The position numbers and the translations under genes are program-made. Shown piece after piece: positions 52,220 through 61,620 of a stretch of DNA of 64,000 nucleotides. Position 1 is the first letter of the stretch; the number at the start of each line of letters is the position of its first letter. The DNA is from Pseudomonas pergaminensis. GTDB lineage: Bacteria > Pseudomonadota > Gammaproteobacteria > Pseudomonadales > Pseudomonadaceae. The notes under the pieces were generated by a model. The model worked only from the letters and a program-made list of their open reading frames with translations, did not search any database and was not told where the DNA came from. The stretch lies in contig NZ_CP078013.2 in assembly GCF_024112395.2 (NCBI RefSeq), positions 4,154,001 to 4,218,000 of the forward strand, written 5' to 3'.

Positions 52220-54175
52220 ATGTCGCACCCTGCCTTTCCACATCTGTTCGAACCCTTGGTGCTGCGCGGCAAACGCCTGAAAAACCGCATCATGTCCAGC
52301 GGGCATGACACCTCGATGCCCACCGATAACCGCGTCAATGCGCAGCTGATCGCCTACCACCGCGCTCGTGCCGAAGGCGGTGTAGGGCTGATCGTGTTGC
52401 AAGTCGCCGGGGTGCATGACAGCGCGCGGTACACCTCCCATGTGCTGATGGCGACTGACGACGGCTGCATCGACGGCTACCGCGAACTGGCCAACACCTG
52501 CCACGCCCAAGGCACCGTGGTGCTCTCGCAGATCTTTCACCCTGGGCGCGAAATCATGGAGTCGGCCGACGGCTTGCTGGCCGTGGCGTACTCGGCGTCC
52601 GGCGTGCCCAATGAGCGCTTTCGCGTGATGCCAAGGGCGTTGGACCAGGCGATGATCGACGCGATCGTTGCAGGTTATGCAGCGGCGGCCAGGCGCCTGC
52701 ACCAGGCCGGGATCGACGGGGTTGAAGTGGTCGCCAGCCATGGGTACTTGCCGGCGCAATTTCTCAACCCTCGGGTGAACCGGCGCAGTGATGCTTACAA
52801 CGGCTCCCTGGAGCATCGGCTGAAGTTCTTGAGAGACATCATCGCGGCGGTCCGGGCCGCCACCGACGACCAGTTCATCATCGGCCTGCGCATTTCTGCC
52901 GATGAACGCGATGCCGAGGGGCTCACCGAAACCGAATCCCTGGAGGCCGTGCAACGTCTGCAGGCACAGCTGGATTACGTGCATATCGTCGCGGGTACAT
53001 CAGCCTCCCTGGGCGGCGCGATCCATATCGTGCCACCCATGGCGATTGCCGCTGCGTACCTTGCCGATGAGGCGGCGAGGTTCAAGGCCAGCCTGTCGAT
53101 TCCGCTTTTCGTCACCGGGCGGATCAACCAGCCTCAGGAGGCGGAGCTGATATTGGCGCGCGGCCAGGCCGATGTCTGCGGCATGACGCGGGCGTTGATC
53201 TGCGACCCCCGGATGCCGGCCAAGACCCTCGAGGGGCGCGCTGAAGATGTGCGGGCGTGCATTGCCTGCAATCAAGCGTGCATCGGTCATTTTCACAAGG
53301 GCTTGCCGATCTCCTGCATCCAGCATCCGGAGACCGGCCGCGAGCTGATATTTGGTGAAATGCAAGGGGCGTTGAAGCGCAAACGCATCATGGTAGTAGG
53401 GGGTGGCCCGGCAGGCATGAAAGCGGCGGCAGTCGCCGCACAACGCGGGCATGACGTGACGCTGTACGAAGCCAGCGGGCAATTGGGTGGCCAAGTATTG
53501 CTGGCCCAACTGCTACCACGGCGCAGCGAATTCGGTGGTGCCAGTACCAACCTGCAACGTGAGATGGAACTGGCCGGTGTACGGGTGGTGCGCAATACCC
53601 GGGTCGACCGTGCCTTGGTGGAACAGGAACGTCCCGACCACGTGATCATCGCCACCGGCGCCGAACCTTACTGGCCAACCTTCGAGCAAGGCGGCGAGCT
53701 GCAGGTGGTGGACGCTTGGCAGGTGCTGCGCGAGCAACTCCCCCTGGGGCGCTCAGTGGTGGTGGTCGACTGGCGTTGCGATTGGATCGGCCCCGGCATT
53801 GCCGAGCGCCTGACACGCGCAGGCCACCGGGTACAACTGGCGGTCAATGGCACTCACTGCGGGGAAAACCTGCCGCTGTACGTGCGCGATCAACTGGCGG
53901 GCGAACTGCATCGGCTGGGCATCCCGATCATCCCCTACGCCCGCCTCTACGGTTGTGACGACACCACGGTCTACCTGCAACACACCGCCAGCGGCGAGCC
54001 GATGCTGCTAGAGAATATCGACACCCTGGTGTTGTGCCAGGGGCACCAGCCGGTGGACACTCTGGGCGCGGAGCTGCATGGCCTGGTGCCCTTTGATCGG
54101 ATCGGCGACTGCCTGGCCCCGCGCACCGCCGAAGAGGCGATCTACGAAGGACTCAAGGTAGCGTGGAACCTGTGA
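52220..54175 (+). CDS. OYE-type Fe-S flavoprotein oxidoreductase (2,4-dienoyl-CoA reductase/trimethylamine dehydrogenase family)
   Basis: 651 residues. An N-terminal TIM barrel of old-yellow-enzyme type (residues 1-340; GVEVVASHGYLPAQFLNPRV, NRRSDAYNGSLEHR), a 4Fe-4S cluster motif (CIACNQACIGHFHKGLPISC) and C-terminal FAD/NAD-binding domains (IMVVGGGPAGMKAAAVAAQR). This is the build of FadH, trimethylamine/histamine dehydrogenases and N-demethylases such as DgcA. It may reduce an enoyl/dienoyl substrate or oxidatively demethylate an amine. The XRE-cupin gene overlaps its end. Confidence 0.88.
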   Translation: MSHPAFPHLFEPLVLRGKRLKNRIMSSGHDTSMPTDNRVNAQLIAYHRARAEGGVGLIVLQVAGVHDSARYTSHVLMATDDGCIDGYRELANTCHAQGTVVLSQIFHPGREIMESADGLLAVAYSASGVPNERFRVMPRALDQAMIDAIVAGYAAAARRLHQAGIDGVEVVASHGYLPAQFLNPRVNRRSDAYNGSLEHRLKFLRDIIAAVRAATDDQFIIGLRISADERDAEGLTETESLEAVQRLQAQLDYVHIVAGTSASLGGAIHIVPPMAIAAAYLADEAARFKASLSIPLFVTGRINQPQEAELILARGQADVCGMTRALICDPRMPAKTLEGRAEDVRACIACNQACIGHFHKGLPISCIQHPETGRELIFGEMQGALKRKRIMVVGGGPAGMKAAAVAAQRGHDVTLYEASGQLGGQVLLAQLLPRRSEFGGASTNLQREMELAGVRVVRNTRVDRALVEQERPDHVIIATGAEPYWPTFEQGGELQVVDAWQVLREQLPLGRSVVVVDWRCDWIGPGIAERLTRAGHRVQLAVNGTHCGENLPLYVRDQLAGELHRLGIPIIPYARLYGCDDTTVYLQHTASGEPMLLENIDTLVLCQGHQPVDTLGAELHGLVPFDRIGDCLAPRTAEEAIYEGLKVAWNL

Positions 54176-54741
54176 CAGACGAACCCCAGCAACTGTTTCT
54201 CGGCACGCGCATTCGTGGCCTGCGCAAGGCGCGTGGGCTGACCCTCACCGCCTTGGCGCAGGCCAGTGAATTGACTGCCGGTTACCTCAGCCAGTTGGAG
54301 CGTAACCTGGCCTATCCCTCGATCCCGGCACTGTTCAACATTGCCCGCAGCCTGGGCGTGACCACCCAGTGGTTCTTCGCCAGCGAAACCGTGCCCGCAG
54401 TCGAGGACCAAGGCTACGTGGTCCGCAAAGGCAATCGCCAAAGCATTCACTACGAAGATGGCATCGTCGACCAACTGTTGACACCCCTGCCCAACCACCA
54501 GCTGGAAATGCTGCAATCGAGCTTTCCGCCCGGCGCCTATAGCCAGCAGAGTTACAGCCATGAAGGCGAAGAAGCAGGCTACGTGCTGAGTGGTCGGTTT
54601 GAGCTGTGGGTGGGTGAGCGGCATTTTCTGCTGGAGGCGGGCGACAGTTTCAGCTTTGCCAGCAATGAGCCCCATCGGTACGGCAACCCTGGCAAGGTGA
54701 ACACGGTGGTGATCTGGGTGATTACGCCGCCGACGTTTTAA
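54163..54741 (+). CDS. XRE-family regulator with cupin domain (PuuR-like)
   Basis: 192 residues. The N-terminal helix-turn-helix (about 10-65: GTRIRGLRKARGLTLTALAQ, GYLSQLERNLAYPS) is joined to a cupin domain (about 110-190: SHEGEEAGYVLSGRFELWVG, FASNEPHRYGNPG). Such regulators respond to small metabolites. The start is GTG at 54163, overlapping the flavoenzyme gene by 13 bases; GTG at 54172, which overlaps the stop as GTGA, is equally possible. It probably controls its own operon and the divergent aldolase through the palindrome at 52136. Confidence 0.85.
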   Translation: MEPVTDEPQQLFLGTRIRGLRKARGLTLTALAQASELTAGYLSQLERNLAYPSIPALFNIARSLGVTTQWFFASETVPAVEDQGYVVRKGNRQSIHYEDGIVDQLLTPLPNHQLEMLQSSFPPGAYSQQSYSHEGEEAGYVLSGRFELWVGERHFLLEAGDSFSFASNEPHRYGNPGKVNTVVIWVITPPTF

Positions 54742-54903
54742 GCCGCTGGCGGGAATGAGAACGTTGCTACGGGAACTGACGACAGTGGCAAGGCGGCCAT
54801 TCGTGACCTGTGGTAAAGAGTCCTTTTCGGATTCGACGGTTTTTCCGAAGGAACGACGGGCGGATACTCGACTCCATTGTTCACACCCCGTCTGGAGTTA
54901 CTG

Positions 54904-55722
54904 ATGTCTACCCCTATGCAAAACGTTCCGGCCTTTGGCCTCGGCACCTTCCGCCTGCAAGGCCAGGTCGTGATCGATTCCGTCAGCACCGGCCTGCAAC
55001 TGGGCTACCGCGTCATCGACACCGCGCAGATCTACGAGAACGAAGCCGATGTCGGCCAGGCGATTGCCGACAGTGGCATCCCGCGCGATGAGCTGTTCAT
55101 CACCAGCAAGATCTGGATCGCCAACTTCGCCGAAGGCCAGCTGATTCCAAGCCTGAAAGAGAGCCTGCGCAAACTGAAAACCGACTACCTGGACTTGACC
55201 CTGATCCACTGGCCCTCGCCGGAAGACCAGGTGCCTGTCGCCGAGTTCATGGGCCAACTGTTGGAAGCCAAGCGCCTGGGCCTGACCCGCCAGATCGGCA
55301 TTTCCAACTTCACCGTCGACTTGATGAAGCAGGCGATTGCAGCCGTGGGCGCCGAGAATATCGCCACCAACCAGATCGAACTGCATCCCTACCTGCAAAA
55401 CCGCAAGGTCGTGGACTTTGCCACCGCCCACGGTATCCAGATCACGTCCTACATGACCCTGGCCTACGGCGAAGTGCTCAAGGACCCGGTGATCCAGCAA
55501 ATCGCCGAGCGCCATCAGGCCACCCCGGCGCAAGTTACGTTGGCCTGGGCCATGCAACTGGGCTACGCAGTCATTCCGTCGTCGACCAAACGCGCCAACC
55601 TGGAAAGCAACCTCAAGGCCCTGCAACTGACCTTGAACGCTGCCGACATGGCACAGATCGCCGCACTGGAACGCGGCCATCGCCTGACCAGCCCCAAGGG
55701 CATCGCGCCAAAGTGGGACTAA
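54904..55722 (+). CDS. dkgB: Aldo/keto reductase (2,5-didehydrogluconate reductase B-like)
   Basis: 272 residues, the length of DkgB/YafB. AKR hallmarks: [27 protein letters not shown] (catalytic Asp and Tyr), TSKIW (catalytic Lys), LIHWPSP (catalytic His), QIGISNF and [14 protein letters not shown] (NADPH). It reduces aldehydes such as methylglyoxal and 2,5-diketogluconate. ATG at 54904 with GGAG. Its stop codon overlaps that of the convergent receiver gene. Confidence 0.88.
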   Translation: MSTPMQNVPAFGLGTFRLQGQVVIDSVSTGLQLGYRVIDTAQIYENEADVGQAIADSGIPRDELFITSKIWIANFAEGQLIPSLKESLRKLKTDYLDLTLIHWPSPEDQVPVAEFMGQLLEAKRLGLTRQIGISNFTVDLMKQAIAAVGAENIATNQIELHPYLQNRKVVDFATAHGIQITSYMTLAYGEVLKDPVIQQIAERHQATPAQVTLAWAMQLGYAVIPSSTKRANLESNLKALQLTLNAADMAQIAALERGHRLTSPKGIAPKWD

Positions 55723-56147
55723 ACCCTGGCCACGTGGCTGCGCGATAGCTCCCGCAGCCACGGCAACACCCGCAGGCCGGCTGTGGCTGCGGGTGGGTCG
55801 ATGATGTCCATGAAGTGTTCAAGGTTGACGGTGTCCGGCACGCCGGGCAGGCGTACCAACACCGCAGGCTTTTTACCGGCGGGCGTGTCCGGGTTCAGGT
55901 CCAGGTGATCGTAGACCAGTACATGATGCGCCTGGGGTTGAGGCCCGCAAGTGTGGGTGGCCAGCCCCGCGTTGATGATCAGCACATCAAAAGGCTGGGC
56001 CGGGATGGCGGTGAGCAGTTGGACCTCTTCGAAGGTCTGCACCGGGACGATCCGGTGATACCCCAACTGGTTGAGCATCTTCTCGATGTACAAGCGTTGC
56101 AGGTGTTGCTCATCGGCAATCAGAATGGTCAGTGCTTTGTTTGGCAT
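55719..56147 (-). CDS. Stand-alone pseudo-receiver (response-regulator-like) protein
   Basis: 142 residues with a receiver-like fold: [20 protein letters not shown] at the start and [11 protein letters not shown] in the middle. The phospho-acceptor position (residue 59) is Asn instead of Asp, the acidic pair is DE (12-13), and the conserved Lys is not evident, so normal phosphorylation is unlikely. No output domain. It lies downstream of the hybrid kinase gene on the same strand, 134 bases after its stop, and may act as a decoy or protein-interaction partner. A transcript link is possible. Confidence 0.7.
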   Translation of the reverse strand: MPNKALTILIADEQHLQRLYIEKMLNQLGYHRIVPVQTFEEVQLLTAIPAQPFDVLIINAGLATHTCGPQPQAHHVLVYDHLDLNPDTPAGKKPAVLVRLPGVPDTVNLEHFMDIIDPPAATAGLRVLPWLRELSRSHVARV

Positions 56148-56281
56148 GGCGAACTCCTGGGCAGGCAGTGCTCGTCATTGAGCCTGGCCCATTTTCCAGA
56201 CATACCTCGAAGACAAAATCAGGCTTGTTCCCTATCCATGTAGGAGTTCTCCCAAATACACCGAATGGCTAACACACTCGG

Positions 56282-59200
56282 TCAAGCCTGCTTGCAGTGC
56301 TGGCTGAGACTACGGTGCAAGCCGTCAATGGCCACGCCTACGGCCTCAACCGCAGCCCATGACGCATCGTGGTCGCGCCGTTCACATACGCCCTCCAAGG
56401 TTTCGCAACAGGCGACCAGCACCTGAGCCTTGACCATGCGGGCCCCGCCTTTGACGCGGTGAGCCAGGTCATGCAGCCTGGCAAAGTCCACCGGATCAAG
56501 CAGCGCCGGTAGCAGCAGGCGGTCCTCGACGAGGCTGCCGAGCAATGGCTGCAACAATTCGTCGAGTGCGGCCTTGTCGCCGCCCGTCAAGGTAATCAAC
56601 GCGCTCAAATCAAACACCGGTTCGGCTTTAGGCGTGGCAGCACTGGCCGTGCGTGATGCCAGCGCTGCGCGCAAATCATCCAAACCGGTCGGCTTGAACA
56701 AACAACCATCCATGCCCGCCTGTCTGCAGCGCTCCGTTTCCTCCGGCTGGGCGTTGGCGGTGAACCCCAATATCAGGCAAGGCACCAGGCCACGTTGACG
56801 CTCTTGGGCGCGGATATCTCGCGCCAACGTGTAGCCGTCCATGATGGGCATGTTGCTGTCGGTGATCACCCCGTCAAAATGACCGGCCTGCCACAGCGCA
56901 AGGCCCTCGGCGCCATCGTCGGCGGTGACGATGCGGTGCCCCAGGAAACTCAATTGTCGAGCCAGCAGCAGACGGTTGGCCGGATAATCATCGACCACCA
57001 GCAGGTTCAAGACCTGGGTAGGGGGAACGCGTGACACCGGTACAGAAACCGGCGTTTGCGTGGTCAACGCCAGCGTCAACGCCACGTCCACCCGCGTGCC
57101 TTTTCCGAGCACGCTGCTCAAGTGCAATTGCCCGCCCATCATCTCGCACAGGTTGCGGCTGATCACCAACCCGAGGCCGGAACCACTGCGTGCCGATTGG
57201 GCGTGATTGCTGCCCTGGATAAACGGGTTGAACAAGCGCTGCTGATCTTCGGCACTGATGCCTATCCCCGTATCTTCCACAGACAACCGCAGGTTTACGT
57301 GCTCGTCAGCGGACGCCGGCGCGCACTGGGCACCCAAGCGCACCTGGCCGGTGGCGGTAAACTTGATGGCATTGCCTAGCAGGTTGGACACCACCTGCTT
57401 GAAACGCAAAGGATCTATGAGCACCGAGCAGTCGGTCATCGGGTCGAGTTCGACGTGCAGCGACAGCCCCTTATCCCGCGCCAACCCCTCGAACACCCGC
57501 GCTACTGACGCCAGCAACTCGCGCGGATTAGCCGGCGCCAGGGTCAGGGACAGGTGACCGGTTTCGATCCGCGCAATGTCCAGGATATCGCCGATCAGCT
57601 CCAGCATGCTGCGCGAGGCCATTGACGCCACCTCCAGCGCATCCTGATCGGCACGACCTTGCTCGGCGTTTTTCTGGGCCAACTCAATCATGCCGATCAC
57701 CGCGTTCATGGGCGTGCGGATCTCATGGCTCATGGTCGCCAGGAACGTGGTCTTGGCGCGGTTGGCCGCGTCGGCCTCCTCCTTGGCTTCCTGCAACTGG
57801 CCCAGCAGGCGCTGGCGCTCACTCACATCGACCCACCCGGCAATCATGCCCACGACGTTGCCGTTGCTATCGCGGTACGGCAGCATCCACTGGTAAATGG
57901 TCAGTACACCACCACCGGGCACCTTGAGGACCCGGTCCTGGATCTGTGGCTCACCACGCGCCATCAGGCTCAAGTAATCAGCATGGAAAGACTGGGCCTG
58001 GGGCGGGTTACCGGTGTCGGTTTCCACGACCGTCTTGCCGATGACGTCCTCCAGCTTGAAGCCGAACACATCCAGGTAGGCGTTATTGCACGCCATCAAC
58101 CGCCCCTGGCGATCGCGCACGTAAATCGGGTGGGGTGTGCCGTCGATCAGCACGCCCATGAACCGCATCTGGTCGCTCAAGGCCCGCTCGGCCTGGGCCC
58201 GCTTGCGAATCAGGTTGCGCAGGTAGAGCACCCAGCCCAGGGTAATCACCAGCAACAGCGCCGCCAGGCCAAACCCCTGGATAATCACGTTGCGGTGGCT
58301 GACCCAGTAACTGTCTTCGACGATGATCTCACTGCGCCAATGGTTGGACAGTTCGTCCATCTCTTCGGGTGTGATGCTCAGCAGCGCCTTCTCCAGGATC
58401 GAATACAGCTCCAGTTGGCTGCGGTTGACACCAAAGGCAATCCTCGCCGGTTCCGTCCCGACTGTGCTGGTGATCCGCAGACGATCCCGATAATCGCGCG
58501 CAATCATGTAGCGTGCGCTGATCAGCGAAACCACCGTCGCATCAACATTGCCTTTAGCGACCTGGCTCAGGGACGCTTCAGGGTTCTCGACGTCGACAAA
58601 CTCGATACCTGGGTAATCCTTGGCAATTTGCGCGGCGAGGCTGTTGCCGCCGATGAACGCCAGGCGTTTGCCAGGCATGTCCTCCAGCGTAACCACGTGC
58701 TCATCAGCGGCGCGCACCACCAACACATAAGGATTGGACAGGTAAGGCCGGGTAAAGCGGATCTTCTCGGAACGCTCGACGCTGGGCGTGATCACCGCCA
58801 GCATGTCCACTTGACCGGTGCTGACTTCGTCAATTTGCCGAGGCAGCGAACTGCCCTGCACCACGTCGAACTTCAACCCGGTGCGCAAACTGATCCGCGA
58901 TAAAACCTCGTCACTCAAACCGGCGAACTGCCCTTGTTCATTAAAAAACGACAGCGGCATGAATTTATCGAGGGCCGCCACTCTTACCCGTGGATGCTTC
59001 TCCAGCCAACGCTGTTCGTTGTCACTCAGCCGCAAACGGTCGGCCTCCAGGACACCGGTGCCACCGGCACTCCAGCGCCGCAGGATATCCATCTGCTGGC
59101 TGGCCGGGATAACCGCCAGCGCCGTGTTGATAATGTTCAACAGGCGAAGATTGTCGGCGGTAAACGCAAACCCGAACGGATTGACTTCCAACGCGGAAAA

Positions 59201-59896
59201 ATCCGCCATGCGCACATTGTTCAGGTGGTTCTTGTTGATCAGATAGCGGGTACTGATGGCGTCGCCCAGGTAGACATCCGCCTGGCCGAACGCCACGGCA
59301 CCGATCGCCTGGTGCGTCGAGCCATACAACTGCAAATGTGCCTTGGGGTAAAAAGCCTGGACTGCGTCGGGCTGCATATAGTGGTAGAGCATCGCCACGC
59401 GCTTGTCGGCGAGGTCGGCGCTCAATGAATGACTGTCACCTGCACGGGTGACCAGCACAGGTTGATCATTGGCGTAGGAACGCGACAGTACCAACGCCTT
59501 GTCGGCCGCTTCGTAACCATTGGCCGACCCGACGAAATCCACATCGCCTGACTTGAGTGCCTCGATCACTTCATCGCGGGTATCGTAGCGCCGCACCTCG
59601 ATGGGGATGTTCAAGACCTGGCTGACCAGCCCCGTGTAGTCAGCCGTGATGCCTTCAAAGTCGTCATGGTTGCTCAAATCGAAAGGGGCGTAGTCGGGTG
59701 CCGACACCCCCATCACCAACGTGCGTCGCTCACGCAGCCAGCGCCAATCGCTTTCATCAAGCGCAACATCGGGGTGTTCAAGGGTGGAGTGGCCAAGCAG
59801 GCGCAGGGGATAGGGTTGATCCAGGGCCATCGCCGCCAAGGGTAGCAGCCCTATCAGCAGAATGGCCGTGAGTTTCACCCGCCGAGAGGTGGTCAT
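56282..59896 (-). CDS. Hybrid sensor histidine kinase (EvgS/BvgS/RocS-like)
   Basis: 1204 residues. Signal peptide (1-25); two tandem periplasmic solute-binding-protein-like domains (about 45-270 and 290-515); membrane segment about 535-555 (LAALLLVITLGWVLYLRNL); PAS about 580-690; HisKA with FLATMSHEIRTPMNAVIG; ATPase with NLLGNAIKF and DTGIGIS; receiver with LLVVDDYPANRLLLARQLSF and VITDSNMPIMDG; and a C-terminal HPt domain with LAHRVKGGARM. This is a full four-step phosphorelay of the BvgS type. The partner regulator gene is 1 base upstream of its start. RocS1 of P. aeruginosa has this build; no EAL-domain RocR-like gene is seen here. Confidence 0.92.
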   Translation of the reverse strand: MTTSRRVKLTAILLIGLLPLAAMALDQPYPLRLLGHSTLEHPDVALDESDWRWLRERRTLVMGVSAPDYAPFDLSNHDDFEGITADYTGLVSQVLNIPIEVRRYDTRDEVIEALKSGDVDFVGSANGYEAADKALVLSRSYANDQPVLVTRAGDSHSLSADLADKRVAMLYHYMQPDAVQAFYPKAHLQLYGSTHQAIGAVAFGQADVYLGDAISTRYLINKNHLNNVRMADFSALEVNPFGFAFTADNLRLLNIINTALAVIPASQQMDILRRWSAGGTGVLEADRLRLSDNEQRWLEKHPRVRVAALDKFMPLSFFNEQGQFAGLSDEVLSRISLRTGLKFDVVQGSSLPRQIDEVSTGQVDMLAVITPSVERSEKIRFTRPYLSNPYVLVVRAADEHVVTLEDMPGKRLAFIGGNSLAAQIAKDYPGIEFVDVENPEASLSQVAKGNVDATVVSLISARYMIARDYRDRLRITSTVGTEPARIAFGVNRSQLELYSILEKALLSITPEEMDELSNHWRSEIIVEDSYWVSHRNVIIQGFGLAALLLVITLGWVLYLRNLIRKRAQAERALSDQMRFMGVLIDGTPHPIYVRDRQGRLMACNNAYLDVFGFKLEDVIGKTVVETDTGNPPQAQSFHADYLSLMARGEPQIQDRVLKVPGGGVLTIYQWMLPYRDSNGNVVGMIAGWVDVSERQRLLGQLQEAKEEADAANRAKTTFLATMSHEIRTPMNAVIGMIELAQKNAEQGRADQDALEVASMASRSMLELIGDILDIARIETGHLSLTLAPANPRELLASVARVFEGLARDKGLSLHVELDPMTDCSVLIDPLRFKQVVSNLLGNAIKFTATGQVRLGAQCAPASADEHVNLRLSVEDTGIGISAEDQQRLFNPFIQGSNHAQSARSGSGLGLVISRNLCEMMGGQLHLSSVLGKGTRVDVALTLALTTQTPVSVPVSRVPPTQVLNLLVVDDYPANRLLLARQLSFLGHRIVTADDGAEGLALWQAGHFDGVITDSNMPIMDGYTLARDIRAQERQRGLVPCLILGFTANAQPEETERCRQAGMDGCLFKPTGLDDLRAALASRTASAATPKAEPVFDLSALITLTGGDKAALDELLQPLLGSLVEDRLLLPALLDPVDFARLHDLAHRVKGGARMVKAQVLVACCETLEGVCERRDHDASWAAVEAVGVAIDGLHRSLSQHCKQA

Positions 59897-59897
59897 T

Positions 59898-60527
59898 TCA
59901 GATCAGATGGTTGCGCTGGGCGAACTTGGCCAGGTGCACCACCGAATCCATACGCAGTTTCTCCTTGAGGCGCGTCTTGTACGTGCTGACGGTCTTGTGG
60001 CTCAGCAGCATGTCCCTAGCGATGTCCTTGTTGCCCAGGCCCAGCGCCAATTTTTGCAACACTGTCAATTCACGGTCCGACAGCGCTTCCACCAGTTCAT
60101 GCTCGGTGGTCTGCAGATCATCACGGCGTACCGAACTGCTCGGCAGGCTCGGAAAGCAACTGTAGCCAGACCGGATCGCCCTGATCGCCTTTTGCAACTC
60201 ATCAAGTTCGCCCGTCTTGGCCACAAAGCCCATGGCCCCGGCGCGCATGCAACGGGTGGAAAAGAACACCGCCAGGTAAGAGGTCAGCACCAGGATCTTG
60301 CAAGGCAACTCCAGCGCTTTGATCCGACTGATGACCTCCAGACCACCGAGCTTGGGCATTGCCAGATCGAGAATGATCAGGTCCGGTTTCTGCTCACGGG
60401 CAATCTGCATGGCATCGGCCCCGTTGCCCGCCTCAAAAATCTCAACAAAACCTTCCTGCTTCAACAGGTACTTCACGGTGGCACGTATAAAAGGGTGATC
60501 GTCCACAATTAAAGCTTTGTTGCTCAT
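59898..60527 (-). CDS. LuxR-type response regulator (EvgA/BvgA/RocA-like)
   Basis: 209 residues: receiver domain with ALIVDDHPFIRATVKYLL and phospho-acceptor Asp54 in LIILDLAMPK, then a LuxR helix-turn-helix (LSDRELTVLQKLALG, KDIARDMLLSHKTVSTYKTR). It is the cognate regulator of the hybrid kinase that follows 1 base downstream and should receive phosphate from its HPt domain. The 303-base gap before it (60528-60830) presumably holds its promoter; there I see only a 7-bp stem (TGCGTCT/AGACGCA at 60684-60709) and no gene. Confidence 0.92.
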   Translation of the reverse strand: MSNKALIVDDHPFIRATVKYLLKQEGFVEIFEAGNGADAMQIAREQKPDLIILDLAMPKLGGLEVISRIKALELPCKILVLTSYLAVFFSTRCMRAGAMGFVAKTGELDELQKAIRAIRSGYSCFPSLPSSSVRRDDLQTTEHELVEALSDRELTVLQKLALGLGNKDIARDMLLSHKTVSTYKTRLKEKLRMDSVVHLAKFAQRNHLI

Positions 60528-60830
60528 AAGACTCCCCTAAGAGGATCAGTACGCTTACATATCACGCGGGACCTATCTACCTGTGAAAAGTAACAGTTCC
60601 GACGGACGGCACTGATGACTCTACGTAACATATCAGGCAGTACAGACCCCTCCTTTTGATCAAACACGGTAATAACGTAGAGCTGCGTCTTGGTTGCTGA
60701 GCAGACGCAAGCGCGCAACCTTATCAACGGCGTGTTGTTTCAAATGAAGGGATAGTCTCGAATGCTTGTAGGACTTTTCCTCTGAGTAGCATAGCCGGCT
60801 TTGCGCGCGGCATTGCCTGACAGACACAGC

Positions 60831-61547
60831 CTACTCCGTAGTACTTGGACTCCAGAATGCCTGCACCACCAGGGTCGACATCGAGATGCGCGCCACCAGG
60901 GCGTCCAACTCGTCACCGTCTACCGAGGTCACGGCCAAGGTGGCTTCGATTTCGACTTCTTCCGTGCCGAAGGGGCGAACATCCACATCACTGGCGGGGT
61001 AATTGCACCGTGCCAGCTCAGCTTCCAGCAACGCCAGAACGGCTTTTTGCTGGGTGCGCCGGGCGATCACATACAGGATGTTGGTGACTTCTGCCGACAC
61101 CACATCCAGCGGCTGGCGGTTGATGTTGTTGACGATCGGGCGCAGCAAGGTATTGGCCGCCAGCACAAACAACGTGCCCAGCAGCGCTTCCAGGATCAAG
61201 TCGGCACCCGCGCAGGCACCCACCGCAGCCGAGGCCCAGAGGGTGGCGGCAGTATTGAGCCCACGCACGTTGCCCTCTTCGCGCATGATCACGCCGGCAC
61301 CGAGAAAGCCAATACCCGACACCACATAGGCCACCACCCGCACGGCGCCTTCGGCACCACCGAGACGGTTGGCCATGTCGACGAAGATCGCCGCACCCAC
61401 CGCCACCAGCACGTTGGTCCGCAGGCCCGCCGTGCGCTGGCGGTACTGGCGCTCGAAGCCGATCAGGCCGCCGAGAATAAAGGCCGCAGTAAGGCTGACC
61501 AGGGTATCGATCAGCGAATTGAGGTTGATGTTGTTGATTGCTTGCAT
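60831..61547 (-). CDS. mgtC: MgtC/SapB family protein
   Basis: 238 residues. The N-terminal membrane domain has four to five helices with family motifs LGGLIGFERQYRQRTAGLRT, GIGFLGAGVIMREEGNVRGL and NTAATLWASAAVGACAGADL. The C-terminal cytosolic part is ACT-like, as in Salmonella MgtC. The protein modulates ATP synthase/Mg2+ homeostasis and aids survival in Mg2+-poor or acidic surroundings. Start at 61547 with GGAG upstream. It follows the mgtA gene, giving the order mgtA-mgtC. Confidence 0.88.
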   Translation of the reverse strand: MQAINNINLNSLIDTLVSLTAAFILGGLIGFERQYRQRTAGLRTNVLVAVGAAIFVDMANRLGGAEGAVRVVAYVVSGIGFLGAGVIMREEGNVRGLNTAATLWASAAVGACAGADLILEALLGTLFVLAANTLLRPIVNNINRQPLDVVSAEVTNILYVIARRTQQKAVLALLEAELARCNYPASDVDVRPFGTEEVEIEATLAVTSVDGDELDALVARISMSTLVVQAFWSPSTTE

Positions 61548-61573
61548 GAAAACTCTCCTTGACCACTCACCCC

Positions 61574-61593
61574 TGTAGGCGCTGGCTTGCCAG
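61574..61593. repeat. Single REP-like element
   Basis: TGTAGGCGCTGGCTTGCCAG lies between mgtA and mgtC; it contains the small palindrome CTGGCTTGCCAG. It may influence relative expression of the two genes. Confidence 0.5.
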
Positions 61594-61620
61594 CCCATAC
61601 AAGGGGCGTTGTTACTGCTG

